From assembly GCA_001600695.1 (NCBI GenBank), contig BCKQ01000025.1, positions 1-64,000 of the forward strand: 64,000 nt of DNA. Reading direction: 5' to 3'. This stretch comes from Ascoidea asiatica. Lineage: Eukaryota > Ascomycota > Saccharomycetes > Ascoideales > Ascoideaceae. Positions 48,378 to 60,373 of this stretch are shown piece by piece (position 1 is the first letter of the stretch; each line of letters opens with the position of its first letter). Position numbers and translations under genes: made by a program. The notes under the pieces are model-generated. The model did no database searches. It was not told the DNA's origin and worked only from the letters and a program-made list of their open reading frames with translations.

Positions 48378-51300
48378 TTACCAATTGACAAAATTTTTAC
48401 CAATTACTCTATAAACACAAATTTGACCACTCTTTAAATCAGAAGGTCTATAACTACTTTGTTTAATTTTTCCACCATTAGATTTTTCAATGGTTCTAAA
48501 TTTTTCTTTCTTTGAGTCCCACTCTGTAACAATTGCAGAAAATGGTTTACCTTCAAATCCAACATTAAATACCATTTTTTGATGTAATTTATTGTGTCCA
48601 TTGAATTTACCTTTACTTATTGTTATTATATCACCGGGTTTGAAATCTCCAATTTTAATTATATTTGAATTAGAATTATTTTTATAAATTAATAAACCGA
48701 ATGTAGATCCAATTGGTTTTAGAATATTTGGAATTTGATTCAACAATGAATTAACAAAGTCATCTGTAATATTACTTCCAATTGATTTTATAGCTAATTG
48801 GTATACCTTTTTACCAAATGAATTATAGGTATTATCTAATAAATCTTCATTTATAGTTGGAGTAGGAATATGTATTTGAGAAAATATAATTGATTTTTGA
48901 GGGTTATTTGAATCAAATAAAAGTGTTAATATTGTTTGAGAATAATCATCATATAAAATATAATAGTCTCTATTTATAAACTTTCTATTACCTCTTTTAA
49001 TTAATTCGTTTTCTTCAACCTCGAAAATTAAATCTTTTCCAAATCTTTTCATTAATGAATATGGTAATTCTTTTCCTAACCACCAATCTGATGATTCTTC
49101 GACATCAATTTCAATATTTTTTGGGAGATTATTATCTTCATTAGTATCTAATAATGAATAACTATCAATCGAACTTCTTGGATATGATCGTTCAGATCTA
49201 TAACTTGTAACACTATCCATCGACTTTCTGGAGGAAACTGGCTCAATTATTGAATTACTAGTACTTGATCTTCGAATATTTCTTAATTCAGTAGTTTCAT
49301 CTTCAATTTCAGGTGAATTTTTTAAATTTTCCGAATTTGCTGAATTCAATGGTAATGATGGTGCAATGCTTTTTGGAAGTGGTGGAACCGAATCAGGTAA
49401 TTTTGGGGGTGAATTCTTTGGTGCACTTGGAACATGAATAGCTTCAGTATCATCATCAGCTTCATAACCAGTTACTTCACCTTCTGAAATAATATTATTA
49501 TCAATTGGAATAGGTGGTATAGAAGAAGGGGGTGGTGGCGGAAGAAGTTTATTCGGTCTTTTTCCAATTAAATTTTGATCAATCAGTTTGCTTCTAGCTT
49601 GAAAAGAATGATCACTTTCATCAAATGAGGCACCTGATGCAGTTGATTGATTTAAATCTCCAATTAGTCCAGTTTTACTAATAATAGAGTCTCTTTTTGG
49701 TGGTTTTGGGGGTGAAACTGATCTTTTGAAATCTTTATCAGTTTCATCATATTCATCTTCTTCATAGGTTTCAACTTGTTCATCTTCTTCTGACATAATA
49801 GGAATTTTTATTTTTTTATCATTAATCCCAATTTTGCCAATCATATCGTTTTCAGGAAGATTTTCTCTTAAAGCATTCATATTAAAAGCATCTTGACTTA
49901 TAGAATCATTATTTTCTGAGAGTTGATTTTTGTTTTCACTAGTTTCTTCAAAAGTTTCTAAATCTGAATCCAGATATTTTTCATCATCTGATTCTTTTGA
50001 AATTTCTTTACTATCGTTTTCTATATTTTTATTTGGGTTTTCATTTAAACTTTCATTATCACCATTAGATGGTGTTGTATGATGTTTACTTAATGCCGGA
50101 GGCAATTGAGTTGGATTTGTAAATGGCAATATTGGAACAGCTTTAGGTAATTCAGATTGTTCTTCGTTTTCATTTTCTTCTTCAATTTGAGTTTTTTTGG
50201 ATTTTTTTTTGGATTTTTTTGGAGGTATAGCACCAAATGGACTAGCACCCATACCCATCATTCCAAACATTCCCATACCACCAGAAAGTTTAGCCATTCT
50301 TTCTCTTAAAGCAGCTTTACGTGCTTCTTCACTATCTTCCTCTTCTTCAGATTCAGATTCTTCTTCTTCATTTTCATTTTTATCATTTCTGATTTCTGAT
50401 TCTGATAAAGATTTAGAATCATCTTCAGATTCATTCACTTGAATGCTATCTTGTTTAATTTTTTGAGATTCTTTAATTTCATTATCATCATTTTCCTCAC
50501 TTACAGGTAATGGAATAGGAATCATTGGAATAGTAGATTGTCTTGAAGGTGATTTAAATGAAGATTCAGTAGTATTTGATCTTTTAATAGATTTTGGAGA
50601 ATCTTCAGATATAATATTACTTGAATCTAAAGCTTCTGGATTATTTTCTAAATTAGAAGTTTCTTGTGAATCACCTTCAGATTTAATTGTAGAAGAATCA
50701 GAACCAGGAATTGGTACATGTTTTTTTTTCTTTTTATCTAATTTTTTCTTCTCTAATTTTTTTTGATGTAAAGCTTCTTCTCTATCAGCTTCTTCCTTTT
50801 GCCTTGTTTGCAATAAAGCAATTCTTTCTCTTAAACTCATTTTTGGTAAAGCATCAACTTCTTCTTCATGATCATTAGTTTGATTATTAGATATCGGAGG
50901 ACTAGGAGTAGAAGCGGAAGTATTTGTTGAATTTGAAGAATTGAAACTCTCAGTTCTTTGTTTTTGTTTTTGATATTGATTTGAATTAGAGTTTGAAAAA
51001 GAAGGAGGAATATAAGATGAATGAGATGAAGTTGCCCATATTGGTTTTTTCACAAAAGATTGTTCTTTTGGCTTAAAAGAAGGTAAAACTGGAGCAGAAG
51101 ATTGATTAAAAGCAGCAATTTTATTGAAAAAATCATTTTTTTTAGCCGGTTTCAATGGTTTAGATGATGATTGTGATGAAGATAATGAAGATGATGGTAA
51201 ATTTACTTTTTTTGAAAGAATTTCAGAAGAAGTAATCGATTCAATTTTAGTATTTTGTTTTGGTTGAGTGGTAGGAATTGAAGGAATTTTTGAAGATTCA

Positions 51301-51815
51301 GGTTCTACTTTTATTGTATTTGTATTTGTGTTTGTGTTTGTAGGGGGTAAAGGAGGTAAAGATGTTGAAATTGGAGTTTTAATAGCTGAAGGTAAAAAAG
51401 AAGGTTTAATTGGCTCATCTTCATCTTCTGAGAAATCTTCAGAAGAAAACCCATTATCGTCATCATCATCTTTATTATTATCATTACCATCTTTGGAATC
51501 ATTGCTGGGAGCTTGTTTATTATCAATTGAATCAATTTTATTTTTTTTTTCAGATGGAGTAATTATTGATTTTGGTCTTTGAGGAATTGGTAAACTTGGT
51601 TTTTCAATTTTTGGTTCAATATATAATTCAACGAAGTTTTTTGGAAAGATACCTTCTTTTAATTGGCCATTTTCAATATAATTTCCACTATACCATTCAT
51701 CATCTTCAATTGAAGTGATTGTGATGATTTGATTTGCATTAAATACTAAATCATCATCATATTCAGAAGTATAATCATAAAGTGCTTTGACTTTAAAAGG
51801 TGGATTCAGAGCCAT
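48378..51815 (-). CDS. BBC1: Actin-patch protein Bbc1/Mti1
   Basis: SH3 protein of cortical actin patches that restrains Las17/myosin-driven actin assembly at endocytic sites. 1145 aa (S. cerevisiae 1157). N-terminal SH3 at about 5-66: VKALYDYTSEYDDDLVF, EWYSGNYIENG, GIFPKNFVEL. A long acidic, Pro-rich linker follows with polyproline (LLPPPPPSSIPPIP) and the helical SLRERIALLQTRQKEEADRE and ALRERMAKLSGGMGMFGMMG motifs known from Bbc1. The conserved C-terminal domain begins at about 945 (DWWLGKELPYSLMKRFG) and includes DRYY-like IKRGNRKFINRDYYILYDDY and SYRPSDLKSGQICVYRVIGK. ATG 51815 starts directly before the SH3 domain. Confidence 0.95.
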   Translation of the reverse strand: MALNPPFKVKALYDYTSEYDDDLVFNANQIITITSIEDDEWYSGNYIENGQLKEGIFPKNFVELYIEPKIEKPSLPIPQRPKSIITPSEKKNKIDSIDNKQAPSNDSKDGNDNNKDDDDDNGFSSEDFSEDEDEPIKPSFLPSAIKTPISTSLPPLPPTNTNTNTNTIKVEPESSKIPSIPTTQPKQNTKIESITSSEILSKKVNLPSSSLSSSQSSSKPLKPAKKNDFFNKIAAFNQSSAPVLPSFKPKEQSFVKKPIWATSSHSSYIPPSFSNSNSNQYQKQKQRTESFNSSNSTNTSASTPSPPISNNQTNDHEEEVDALPKMSLRERIALLQTRQKEEADREEALHQKKLEKKKLDKKKKKHVPIPGSDSSTIKSEGDSQETSNLENNPEALDSSNIISEDSPKSIKRSNTTESSFKSPSRQSTIPMIPIPLPVSEENDDNEIKESQKIKQDSIQVNESEDDSKSLSESEIRNDKNENEEEESESEEEEDSEEARKAALRERMAKLSGGMGMFGMMGMGASPFGAIPPKKSKKKSKKTQIEEENENEEQSELPKAVPILPFTNPTQLPPALSKHHTTPSNGDNESLNENPNKNIENDSKEISKESDDEKYLDSDLETFEETSENKNQLSENNDSISQDAFNMNALRENLPENDMIGKIGINDKKIKIPIMSEEDEQVETYEEDEYDETDKDFKRSVSPPKPPKRDSIISKTGLIGDLNQSTASGASFDESDHSFQARSKLIDQNLIGKRPNKLLPPPPPSSIPPIPIDNNIISEGEVTGYEADDDTEAIHVPSAPKNSPPKLPDSVPPLPKSIAPSLPLNSANSENLKNSPEIEDETTELRNIRRSSTSNSIIEPVSSRKSMDSVTSYRSERSYPRSSIDSYSLLDTNEDNNLPKNIEIDVEESSDWWLGKELPYSLMKRFGKDLIFEVEENELIKRGNRKFINRDYYILYDDYSQTILTLLFDSNNPQKSIIFSQIHIPTPTINEDLLDNTYNSFGKKVYQLAIKSIGSNITDDFVNSLLNQIPNILKPIGSTFGLLIYKNNSNSNIIKIGDFKPGDIITISKGKFNGHNKLHQKMVFNVGFEGKPFSAIVTEWDSKKEKFRTIEKSNGGKIKQSSYRPSDLKSGQICVYRVIGKNFVNW

Positions 51816-52469
51816 TGTATTTAGAATTGTTATTATTTGTACCTTGGTTGTTATTTATTATTGATATTATAAAGGATAAATAAATATGAATATGAATAAG
51901 ATTTAAATAGATTGATATGGAAGATAAAAAAAAATGATTGAATTGTAAAAGGGAGTATGTGAGATTTATATGAATTGTAAAATACAATAAATCAAAAAGA
52001 AATAGACTTGTAATAAGAATTGTTAAGAATAGATCGTAAGAACTTTAGGAAATAATTAAATAAATATCAAGAGTTAATAATTGGATAAATTGATGGATCA
52101 ATGTTAGAAATAAAGGTATATTCTCATAATTTTACCATTGAGATCTCAGGAATCCAAGACCTTTATTTTATTTTGGGCTTGAGATAGACTTCTGACCTCA
52201 GAGTTAACTGAAGACTGCTGACAGAAATCAGAATTAACAACAAGACGTTATGGCAGCGGTGGAAGTGATCTCATTCTCCTGTCACGGAGCGGTGCCACGC
52301 CGTTGGAGTCAAAATGGTCACGTTTGTTTTTGGTAAAAATTAAAAAAATAAAGAATATCCACAAATATGGAGTCGGTTACATAACATCCCCACAAAATTT
52401 AAAGAGCACCATTAAACTGGTCTCGATTATAATTATTTGATTTCAGGTACAAACTTTTTATTTATTTCA
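51816..52469. other. BBC1 promoter and COG8 3' flank
   Basis: 654 bp without a gene. AT-rich, with a GC-richer patch at about 52230-52330. Confidence 0.4.
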
Positions 52470-54239
52470 TTATTTAATATTTTTCAATAAATTTCTTTGT
52501 TTTTTCAATGCATTTAACCATTCAAAATTGCTTATAATTACATTCTTAGGATCTTTTTGTAATTCATTTAATAAGAAACTAGTAAATTCACCTCCAATTC
52601 TACTCAAACTTTGAGAACAATAAACAATTTGTAATAATAATGAATCTCTGATTGATTTTTCATTAATTTTATTAAAATTTTCTTTTAAAATAATTATTAA
52701 ATAACTTAAAATATTTTTAATAAATCCAAAAAATAATTGATCATTATCTGAGTATAATAATAATTTATCAATTTTATTATTAGTTTCATTAATTTCTTCA
52801 TTTTCTGTTGGAAAAATTGTTTGAAATGTCATTATTGAAGAATAGCAATATTCTCTAATAACTTCAATTGATCTCTTGATATATTTTTCAATTGAATGAT
52901 TTTTTAAAGGTATTAAAACTTCTAATTCATTGATAATAAATTGATATCTTGATTGTAAATATATTCTTTTTAAACATTTATTTAATAAAATTTCTGAATA
53001 TTTCAGATTATCCAAACTTTCTAAATTATCTGAATTTTCATATTTATTATCTTCAAAATTTTCAAGTTTATAATTACTAATACTATCATCATTATTATTA
53101 TTATTAATATTATTAGATTTATTTAAATTTTCAAAAGGTTGAATTTTTTTTAAATATGAAATAATTTTAATAATAGTTGATTGTTTTAAATCTGTTTTTA
53201 ATAAAGAAATTAAATTTATTAACATTTCACTAATTTCATTATTTATACCATTTAAAATTTTATTAATAATTTCAATATCTGGATATTTTAATTTCAATTT
53301 TTTAATATATGAATTAATTTCTAAAGATTCTGAATAATAACCTGATTTCACACAAATATTAACTAATGTTGGTAATTCTAAAATATCCATAATTTCATCA
53401 ATATTTTTTAATAATAAATTTATATTTTTTTTATTTATTGTTGATAATTTTGAATTATTATTTATATTTTCAATCTCTTCACTATTCTTATTATTATTAT
53501 TCTCAGTAAAGTCTTCTTTGTCATTTTGTAAGTCAATTTGTAAATCATTTTGTAAATCTAAATCATTTTGATATTCATAATCATAATCATAATCATTATT
53601 ATTTTCATTTCCAAATTCATTTGGATTTAATTTATTTATAATTTTTTTTAAATTAATGATTGAAATATTTAAATCTTCATTTTTATTAAAATTTTTATCA
53701 ATTTTATTCAATTGTTTTAAAAAATCATTATTATATTCATCAATTAAATTAATTAATTGAAATCTTGAATTAATAATTAAATCTTTTGAATTTGAAATAT
53801 ATGATTTTAATTTATTATCAATAATTCTTTGAGATGAATCTAATTCTGCTATTTCTTCAATTATTGAACTTATTTTATTTTCATTATTTATATCATTATT
53901 TAATGTATTCTTTTCATCTTTGTTGTTATTATTATCATTTGATAAAGTTATTGAATTTCTTGAATTTGAAACTGTTGATGTTGGCATTGGCGGTAAAGCA
54001 GATGATGATAAAATATCATCATTATTGTTATTAATCAAATCATTTAAATAGTTCAATGCAAAGTTTTTATTCTCTTCATTATTTTCAATTAATAATCTAA
54101 TCTTTTCTGGTAAATTAACTGATAAAGTATCTAATAAAAGCTGAACATTAGATGTATCTACATTTAAATCTTCTTCAAGATCCTGATTTTCATTACTGGG
54201 TATTAAATCCAGATAATTTGATTCTTCAATTATTGACAT
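52470..54239 (-). CDS. COG8: Conserved oligomeric Golgi complex subunit 8 (Dor1 family)
   Basis: Subunit of the COG tether for retrograde intra-Golgi traffic. 589 aa (S. cerevisiae Cog8 607). The Dor1 domain is visible: coiled-coil N-terminal half, then LPTLVNICVKSGYYSESLEI (the family's 'C+NGYYSEAL' block), LLKTDLKQSTIIKIISYLKK, RSRYQF-like YLQSRYQFIINELEVLIPL, IKRSIEVIREYCYSSIMTFQ, and SLSRIGGEFTSFLL near the end. Asn/Asp-rich inserts sit at about 95-120 and 215-260. ATG at 54239. It is divergent from MCM21 with a 328-bp promoter between. Confidence 0.92.
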   Translation of the reverse strand: MSIIEESNYLDLIPSNENQDLEEDLNVDTSNVQLLLDTLSVNLPEKIRLLIENNEENKNFALNYLNDLINNNNDDILSSSALPPMPTSTVSNSRNSITLSNDNNNNKDEKNTLNNDINNENKISSIIEEIAELDSSQRIIDNKLKSYISNSKDLIINSRFQLINLIDEYNNDFLKQLNKIDKNFNKNEDLNISIINLKKIINKLNPNEFGNENNNDYDYDYEYQNDLDLQNDLQIDLQNDKEDFTENNNNKNSEEIENINNNSKLSTINKKNINLLLKNIDEIMDILELPTLVNICVKSGYYSESLEINSYIKKLKLKYPDIEIINKILNGINNEISEMLINLISLLKTDLKQSTIIKIISYLKKIQPFENLNKSNNINNNNNDDSISNYKLENFEDNKYENSDNLESLDNLKYSEILLNKCLKRIYLQSRYQFIINELEVLIPLKNHSIEKYIKRSIEVIREYCYSSIMTFQTIFPTENEEINETNNKIDKLLLYSDNDQLFFGFIKNILSYLIIILKENFNKINEKSIRDSLLLQIVYCSQSLSRIGGEFTSFLLNELQKDPKNVIISNFEWLNALKKQRNLLKNIK

Positions 54240-54567
54240 TTTCTATTTATATTCTGGTATATTTTCTCTTCTTCTTCTTCTATTATATCATCTTCCTTTT
54301 CTTCTTTATCTTTATTCATTGTCATTATAAATTCAAATTCAACAACAACAGCTCAAATCTCTGAAAAACAATTACGTAATACAAACAGCTTCTTTTACTC
54401 AGCCGCGTGTTAGGAGCTTGTGTCTAAAAACAGAATGTGTGGCTAGAGTTTAATATTTGTTTATTTTTTAGATCTTTTTTGATTAATTTCAATGTTTATT
54501 TTACTTATTTGATTATATTTGGTTAATTGAATCAAAGTAATTCAAATTCAAAAGTCAATAGCTTCAT
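54240..54567. promoter_or_regulatory. Divergent promoter COG8 / MCM21
   Basis: 328 bp, no gene. T-rich on the + strand next to COG8 (CTTCTT repeats at about 54268-54280) with a small GC-richer centre at 54398-54450. Confidence 0.4.
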
Positions 54568-55641
54568 ATGGATCCTTCAAGTGATTTATTAATATCTTTA
54601 GGTTTAAGATCTGATCCAGATTATGAAAGAGATTATGAAAAAAAAATAAATTCAAAAATCTCAGATTATGAAGAATCAAATAATGAATTAACTAATGAAA
54701 TAATTGAATTAGATAAGCAAAATTTAGAATTGATTAATCAAATCAAATCAAATAAAGAAAATCATTCAAATTTAGATACTTTATCATTATGTTTCAAAGA
54801 AATCTTTTCAAATAGTGTTGAAATTTCAAATAATAATACAAGAGAAAAAAGGCATCAAAAATTAAATAAAATTTTAAAAGAAAAAAAAATTATAAAAAAT
54901 TTAAATATTGAAAATATTTATAGATTTTTTGGAATTTCATTTTTTCCAATTCAAGATCAAATTAATTTTAATAATGAAAGTTTCATTGGTATAAGATTTG
55001 ATTATTTTAATAAATTTAGTAAAAACTTTGATGTGCCAAATTATATAATTCTAAAAAAATTAAATAATATTAAAAATGAAAAAATTATTCAAACAAAAGA
55101 GTTTTTAGAAATTAATAATGAAAATAATGAAGAAAAAGAAGAAGAGAATAATGAAGATAATTATGTTTGGGAAATTCATAAACATACAATACCAAATTTT
55201 ATAAATTTAAATGAATTATTAATTAAATTTAAGTATAACTTGATAAAATTCTCAAAAAATATATTCAAATTACTAAATCATTTAAATGAAAGAAAATTAA
55301 TATTTAATATTAAAAAACTTAAAATAGCTGAAAATAATGATAATAATGATAATTATTTGAGAATAATTGAAAAGAATTTATCATTTACAAAAATTTTATT
55401 AAATTTAAATTATAATTATAATTTACAAATTTTAATTAATTATTTAAATAGAATAGAAAATGTTTTATTAATTGAAATTGAAGATAATAACAAACTCAAT
55501 AAAATTTATGATAATGAAAACAATAAAGGATATTTATCAAAAGAAGAAAAATTACATTGCCAACAAATTTTAAAAAATGATTTAAGTCAATTAACTAATA
55601 ACTTAAATCGCGTTTTAAATATAATTAACAAAAATAACTAA
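54568..55641 (+). CDS. MCM21: Kinetochore protein Mcm21 (CENP-O)
   Basis: Subunit of the COMA/Ctf19 inner kinetochore complex. 357 aa (S. cerevisiae 368). An N-terminal coiled coil (about 20-62, ESNNELTNEIIELDKQNLEL) is followed by the CENP-O RWD domains: NIENIYRFFGISFFPIQDQI, ESFIGIRFDYFNKFSKNFDV, NYIILKKL, then VWEIHKHTIPNFINLNELLI, closely parallel to the yeast protein (ENVYRMFGITFFP; FLFKHTIPSFIDV). ATG 54568 is the first in frame. The S. cerevisiae gene has an intron; none is seen here. Confidence 0.93.
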   Translation: MDPSSDLLISLGLRSDPDYERDYEKKINSKISDYEESNNELTNEIIELDKQNLELINQIKSNKENHSNLDTLSLCFKEIFSNSVEISNNNTREKRHQKLNKILKEKKIIKNLNIENIYRFFGISFFPIQDQINFNNESFIGIRFDYFNKFSKNFDVPNYIILKKLNNIKNEKIIQTKEFLEINNENNEEKEEENNEDNYVWEIHKHTIPNFINLNELLIKFKYNLIKFSKNIFKLLNHLNERKLIFNIKKLKIAENNDNNDNYLRIIEKNLSFTKILLNLNYNYNLQILINYLNRIENVLLIEIEDNNKLNKIYDNENNKGYLSKEEKLHCQQILKNDLSQLTNNLNRVLNIINKNN

Positions 55642-56340
55642 TTAATAAAACAAAAATAGAGTTATTCTTTTTTTTTTAAAAAATGAATTTGAATAAATAA
55701 CAAAAAGGATTTGCTTTATAAGATAATCTTGGAAATATGTCCATGAGTAATGAAAGTTACATTAAATAAGTAAAAAAATATTTTAAGTAAGAACCTGTTT
55801 TTTTTTTAAATTTTAGTTATATTCTTGAAAACTTACTTCAATCCTTTCAAGTAACTTTATTTCAATGGTGATTCTATTAAAATTTTCAATTAATGGTGAA
55901 AGATACAAACTCATAATTTGATTTTTCTTTCTTCAAAGTAGAAAAACTATTCATCTAAAATTCAGTTTATTCTCAATTCTAATCTATTTCTAGGTCTGCG
56001 TTAGTTGGCATAATTTAGAAATATGAATTAAACCAGAACTGTGGGAGATTCCATTTTTCTGATCGAAACCACTTTCACGGGTTCAAAGCGAGCAAAAACT
56101 TTAAATTTGATTGTTGACATTTTAATTAAACAAATCTAAACTTTTTAAATCTTAGAAAAATCTTTTTGAAATTAAATAATCAAATTAATTACTATTTGTC
56201 CATTTTCTCAAAAAATCATACCTTTATTTTCTTCAAATAAAAGAGCGTGAGGCAAATTTTTAGATTCAGTTTGAAGTTTGGAAATTAATCCAAAATATAA
56301 TTGCTAAAAAGCTTCTATTAAGTTGTAATGATTAGATTTT
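55642..56340. other. Intergenic downstream of MCM21
   Basis: AT-rich, no gene; a slightly GC-richer patch at 55990-56100. Confidence 0.4.
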
Positions 56341-57900
56341 ATGTTAAGAATTTTAAAAGGAATATTGCTATTAGGTAGGAATTTACTTGTTATTCCTGAA
56401 TTTTACAAAATTAAAGTAAATGATGGTAATAAAAACTCCAATTTTTCAAGTAAATTGAATTTTAGAAAATTCAAAATATTAGTTTTTGAAAAGCTCTTCA
56501 AATATTGGAAAATCTTGAGAAATTATCAAAAAAAATAAAAACTAGATTACCAATAACTTTTTTTTCATATATTGAATATTTTATCAGGCGAATTTTATTT
56601 CTCAAATATGGACACAACTGCTTGTCGATTAAATGAAATACAAACAAAAACAGAAACAAATAGTATTCTTTATGAAAAAAGTATGCGAGATTTTTATTTT
56701 TTATTATTACATTATTCCCAAATATTTAAAGATTTAGCATTTTCATCTAAATTTTCAATTTACCTGACCAATTTTTTAGCCGATATTATGATAAACAATA
56801 CAAAATAAGCTATAAACGAGTCAAGATTTAAGACAAATCAATTTTTATATAAAAAAAATAAGTTGGAAGATGAGAAAAATGGAATACTCTTGATAAGTTT
56901 TTTAACTCTTAAGTTTAGAAAATATGAAGATAAAATGATTGAAAATGATGATGAAAATGATATAAACATTAAAAAATTTGAAGAAATTTCAGTAATTTTA
57001 TTTGAAATTTTCAACAAAGTGAAAATTTGTGGGAATTTGACAAACTTTTTCATTAAAAAAAGTTATAGAAACAGAAGAAATTTCAATTTATTTATTCAAA
57101 ATAATACAGTTGATAATTGGTTTCCATTTGAACAAAGAATTTTGCAGACTATGATTCAATAATGCTATTAACTTTTTTATATGATTCACTAAAGGATTGT
57201 GAAAAAATACTACCAAAATTTTTCTCCAAAGAAGACAAAAATCAAAGTAAAAATGGCTTATCAGTATTTTATGAAAAAGTTAAAAAGATATTAAAATAAG
57301 AATATTTAATATTTCAAATGGCAAAATCAAACCATTATTCAAAATATCTGAACGAGAAATTGAAGATATTCAGGATAAATTAGCCCTAAAAAGTATAGAA
57401 GAAAAATTCACCAAGCATTTAAATCATGATTTTGGAAGTATAAAAAGCTTCATTATTGAAATAGTTTCATCTTTAGTTTATGATAATTTCAGAAATCAAG
57501 AAGTTATAAACGAAAAATACTTGTTAGATAATTGAATATTTGACAAGTTAAATCCTTTCATTAAAGAATGAATAATTGTTTGTTTAACATTTTCGTAGAC
57601 AAGCAATTCTAAAAACCAAGAATTCATCAAACAGATTTAACCTCAGAATATTGAAAAGTATTATCAAAATAGTAATCTCATTATGTTATCCAAAAGCAGT
57701 GTAGGATAATGTAAAGTTACAGTCTGTAAGATTAAAGGAATTAAGCTAAATTCAAATATAAAATTAGAGTGACCAATTAGTTATCTGGGGGAATAGAATT
57801 TTATTCATTAAAAAAGACCTAAAATTGATTAAAATTAATGGCGAATTTGTTGAATCAAAGGACTCCGAATAAGGTTGTGACAAAAGTTATCTTTACTTTA
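56341..57900 (+). pseudogene. Decayed protein-coding relic, family unknown
   Basis: A series of overlapping open segments in changing frames, each with normal amino-acid composition instead of Asn runs: 56341-56538 (65 codons), 56541-56639 (ITFFSYIEYFIRRILFLKYG), 56572-57162 with one TAA at 56806 (MRDFYFLLLHYSQIFKDLAF; NTVDNWFPFEQRILQTM), 57162-57299 (MLLTFLYDSLKDCEKILPKF), 57299-57535 (KPLFKISEREIEDIQDKLAL). Beyond 57535 the same frame remains readable but with several stops. This pattern is that of a gene of at least 450 codons broken by frameshifts and nonsense changes. I could not assign it to a family. Confidence 0.55.
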
Positions 57901-60373
57901 ACATAATTTTTTTTTTTAAATCAAATAAGTTCTCTATTTCATATTTGTTAATAGGCTTAAACTATTTAAAATTAATACCCGAAATTTTACTTATTAAGTG
58001 AATTAAATATCAATTTGTAAGTTTTTTACAAGAATATCGACATGCGGAAATAGATTAACTTCAACTTAAAAGACATAAAGTAATTTTAAATTCGGTTTAT
58101 TTATCTGATTTTATACAGATTTATTAAAAATTTACTTTAATACCCTCTTTAGTTCCATCGGAGTTTCTAGGTAGTTGTTTGCAAGGTAAAAAAGTTAAAG
58201 TTTTTACAAAAAATGAATAAAAGTGTTATTTAGTTGGTTGATAATGGTTTTTTTATGAGAATAAAATTGACATAATTAATTACTCAAACACCCAATTCTC
58301 TTTAATGAAATCAAAAAATATAAATATCAGTAACGTTAACCGTTGCTTCTTCTTTTTATTTATATTTATTTTCTTATTTTTAAAGGAATATTATTTTTAA
58401 TTTCTATGTAATATTTATTGTTTTCGAATCTTGTATATCTCGTATCCTACCATCATTACCTGTAGGACTCTAAAAACACTACGTAATGATTATTATACAC
58501 CCATGAAAACAGGATTATTTTACTGTAAATAGAAGCTTCTCTGTAATTGGGAACTATCCGGATTGTATCAACAAAAATTTAAATTCTTAAATTAAAATCC
58601 GGTGTATGGAGTTTCCAATCCGCCATAAAACTAAATCCTGGCAGCTTTCAAAAATTGACAAACACGGATTTATTCCGAGCAGGTAAGGTTCAATTAATTT
58701 ATCGGGAAATAAAAAAGTTCGTCAATATTTCTACAGGTCCCTCGAGAGTTTTTCAAGTGTTCGTTAAGATTCCACCGAATATGTCGGGACGTTTATTTTA
58801 AATGTAGGCCACTGTTTTAATAAGCAGACCTGGTGGATCTCAGGTTTGGTTTGCAATATACGATTTTGCGAGGCCCGAACTAGGTTTCGTTACTGATTGT
58901 AAGGTTAGTATTATGCGTTTAAGAGTCTAGTGTTTGGGATGATATTCTCCCGCTAAGCCAATTAACGTTGTGTTTCGCTTCATAAATAATTTTAATTCTT
59001 TGCAGAAAAAGTGGTATCATTTTTCAAGAAAATAAACATGGAAAAAATATTAATATTTTATAATTTTTATAATATTTATGATTTTTTTCTATGATTAACA
59101 TAAACAAAATTACTCGAAAGCTCTTACTTTTTGTGTTTTTTCAAAGAATTGGTTAAAGAAATCTCTCCATAATATCTTCAAAAAAATTTTGCTTCAATTG
59201 TTATCAAGGTACAGTAATGACACCAATTCCGGTTTTTATTATGGTTTTAATATATTAGAGTTTTATAGTAATAATGATTTTCTAATATGACAATAAACAA
59301 TGAATGATATATTAATATTTAAATTATCTTTTGTTAATCTTTAGCAACCTACAGCCTGTAACTGAGTTATAATTATGATTTGGGTGAAGAAAAATTAATT
59401 TAATATCAGTATTAATAGGTAAATTTACATTTGATATGATAAAAGATTATTGAAATTTAAAATTTACCATATTTTATAAAATTTCCTAATTATCAGTTTC
59501 ATTTAATTTCTTTTATTTCAATATTATTCTCTTAAGAAACCAATTCAAACTGTCATTTTCAGCTGGTTAATAAATAATTTAAAAAAAGTATCTAAATATC
59601 GATATCGGTTTCAAATATTTTCTTAATATTGAAAGATATAAATAATTAAACAAATAAATATAAGCTACATCAAACTCTTGAATTCTTAAATCTTTAAATT
59701 CTTAAATTCCAATAAATAAACTTCTCAAGTCATAATCTGTGATATTGATGATTAATTAAAATTTAAAAACAAATTCTGGTGCAGGTTACTTTTTTGTCTC
59801 TTTTAAATATTAATATTACAATTTCCATTTGATTTTAATCATTAATCAATTATTAATCCAAGTAAATCAATATTAAAATAACTTATTGATACAGTGTGCA
59901 CATTTATAATTTTTCCCATTTGAAAATTTTTATCCTTACAAGAAAAACTTCAGTTAAATCTCTAAGAAAATAAATAAAATAGATTTGAAATCAATCTTTC
60001 AAATTTTTTTTGAACTCTTTGAACTCCTTTAAATCTTAGAGAAAGTTTTCATTTCAAATATTCAAGATTCTAAGATTTGGTATTAATTTACTTTTTTTTA
60101 AAGGGGTCATTTTAACACATAATTCATAAATTATAAAAAATCACACCAGTTCAATATTATTTTGTTTTAAATTTTCTAAATTTAATAAGAGTGTAGTATA
60201 TAATCTATCATCTACCAATTGCTATTTATAAACTGTCATTTATAATATATTATTTAATGATATAAATTCAAAGAAATCACTAAGTTTTAGCTTCTTTAAT
60301 TTTTTCAATTTAATATCAATTATATTATACTATACTATATATCTTATATTATACAATATAATAATATAATAAA
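57901..60373. other. Gene-poor region with GC-richer island
   Basis: About 2.5 kb without a gene. Positions 58440-59000 are clearly less AT-rich than the surroundings and contain no long ORF. The rest is AT-rich. No LTR ends, tRNA or rRNA could be recognised. Confidence 0.45.
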
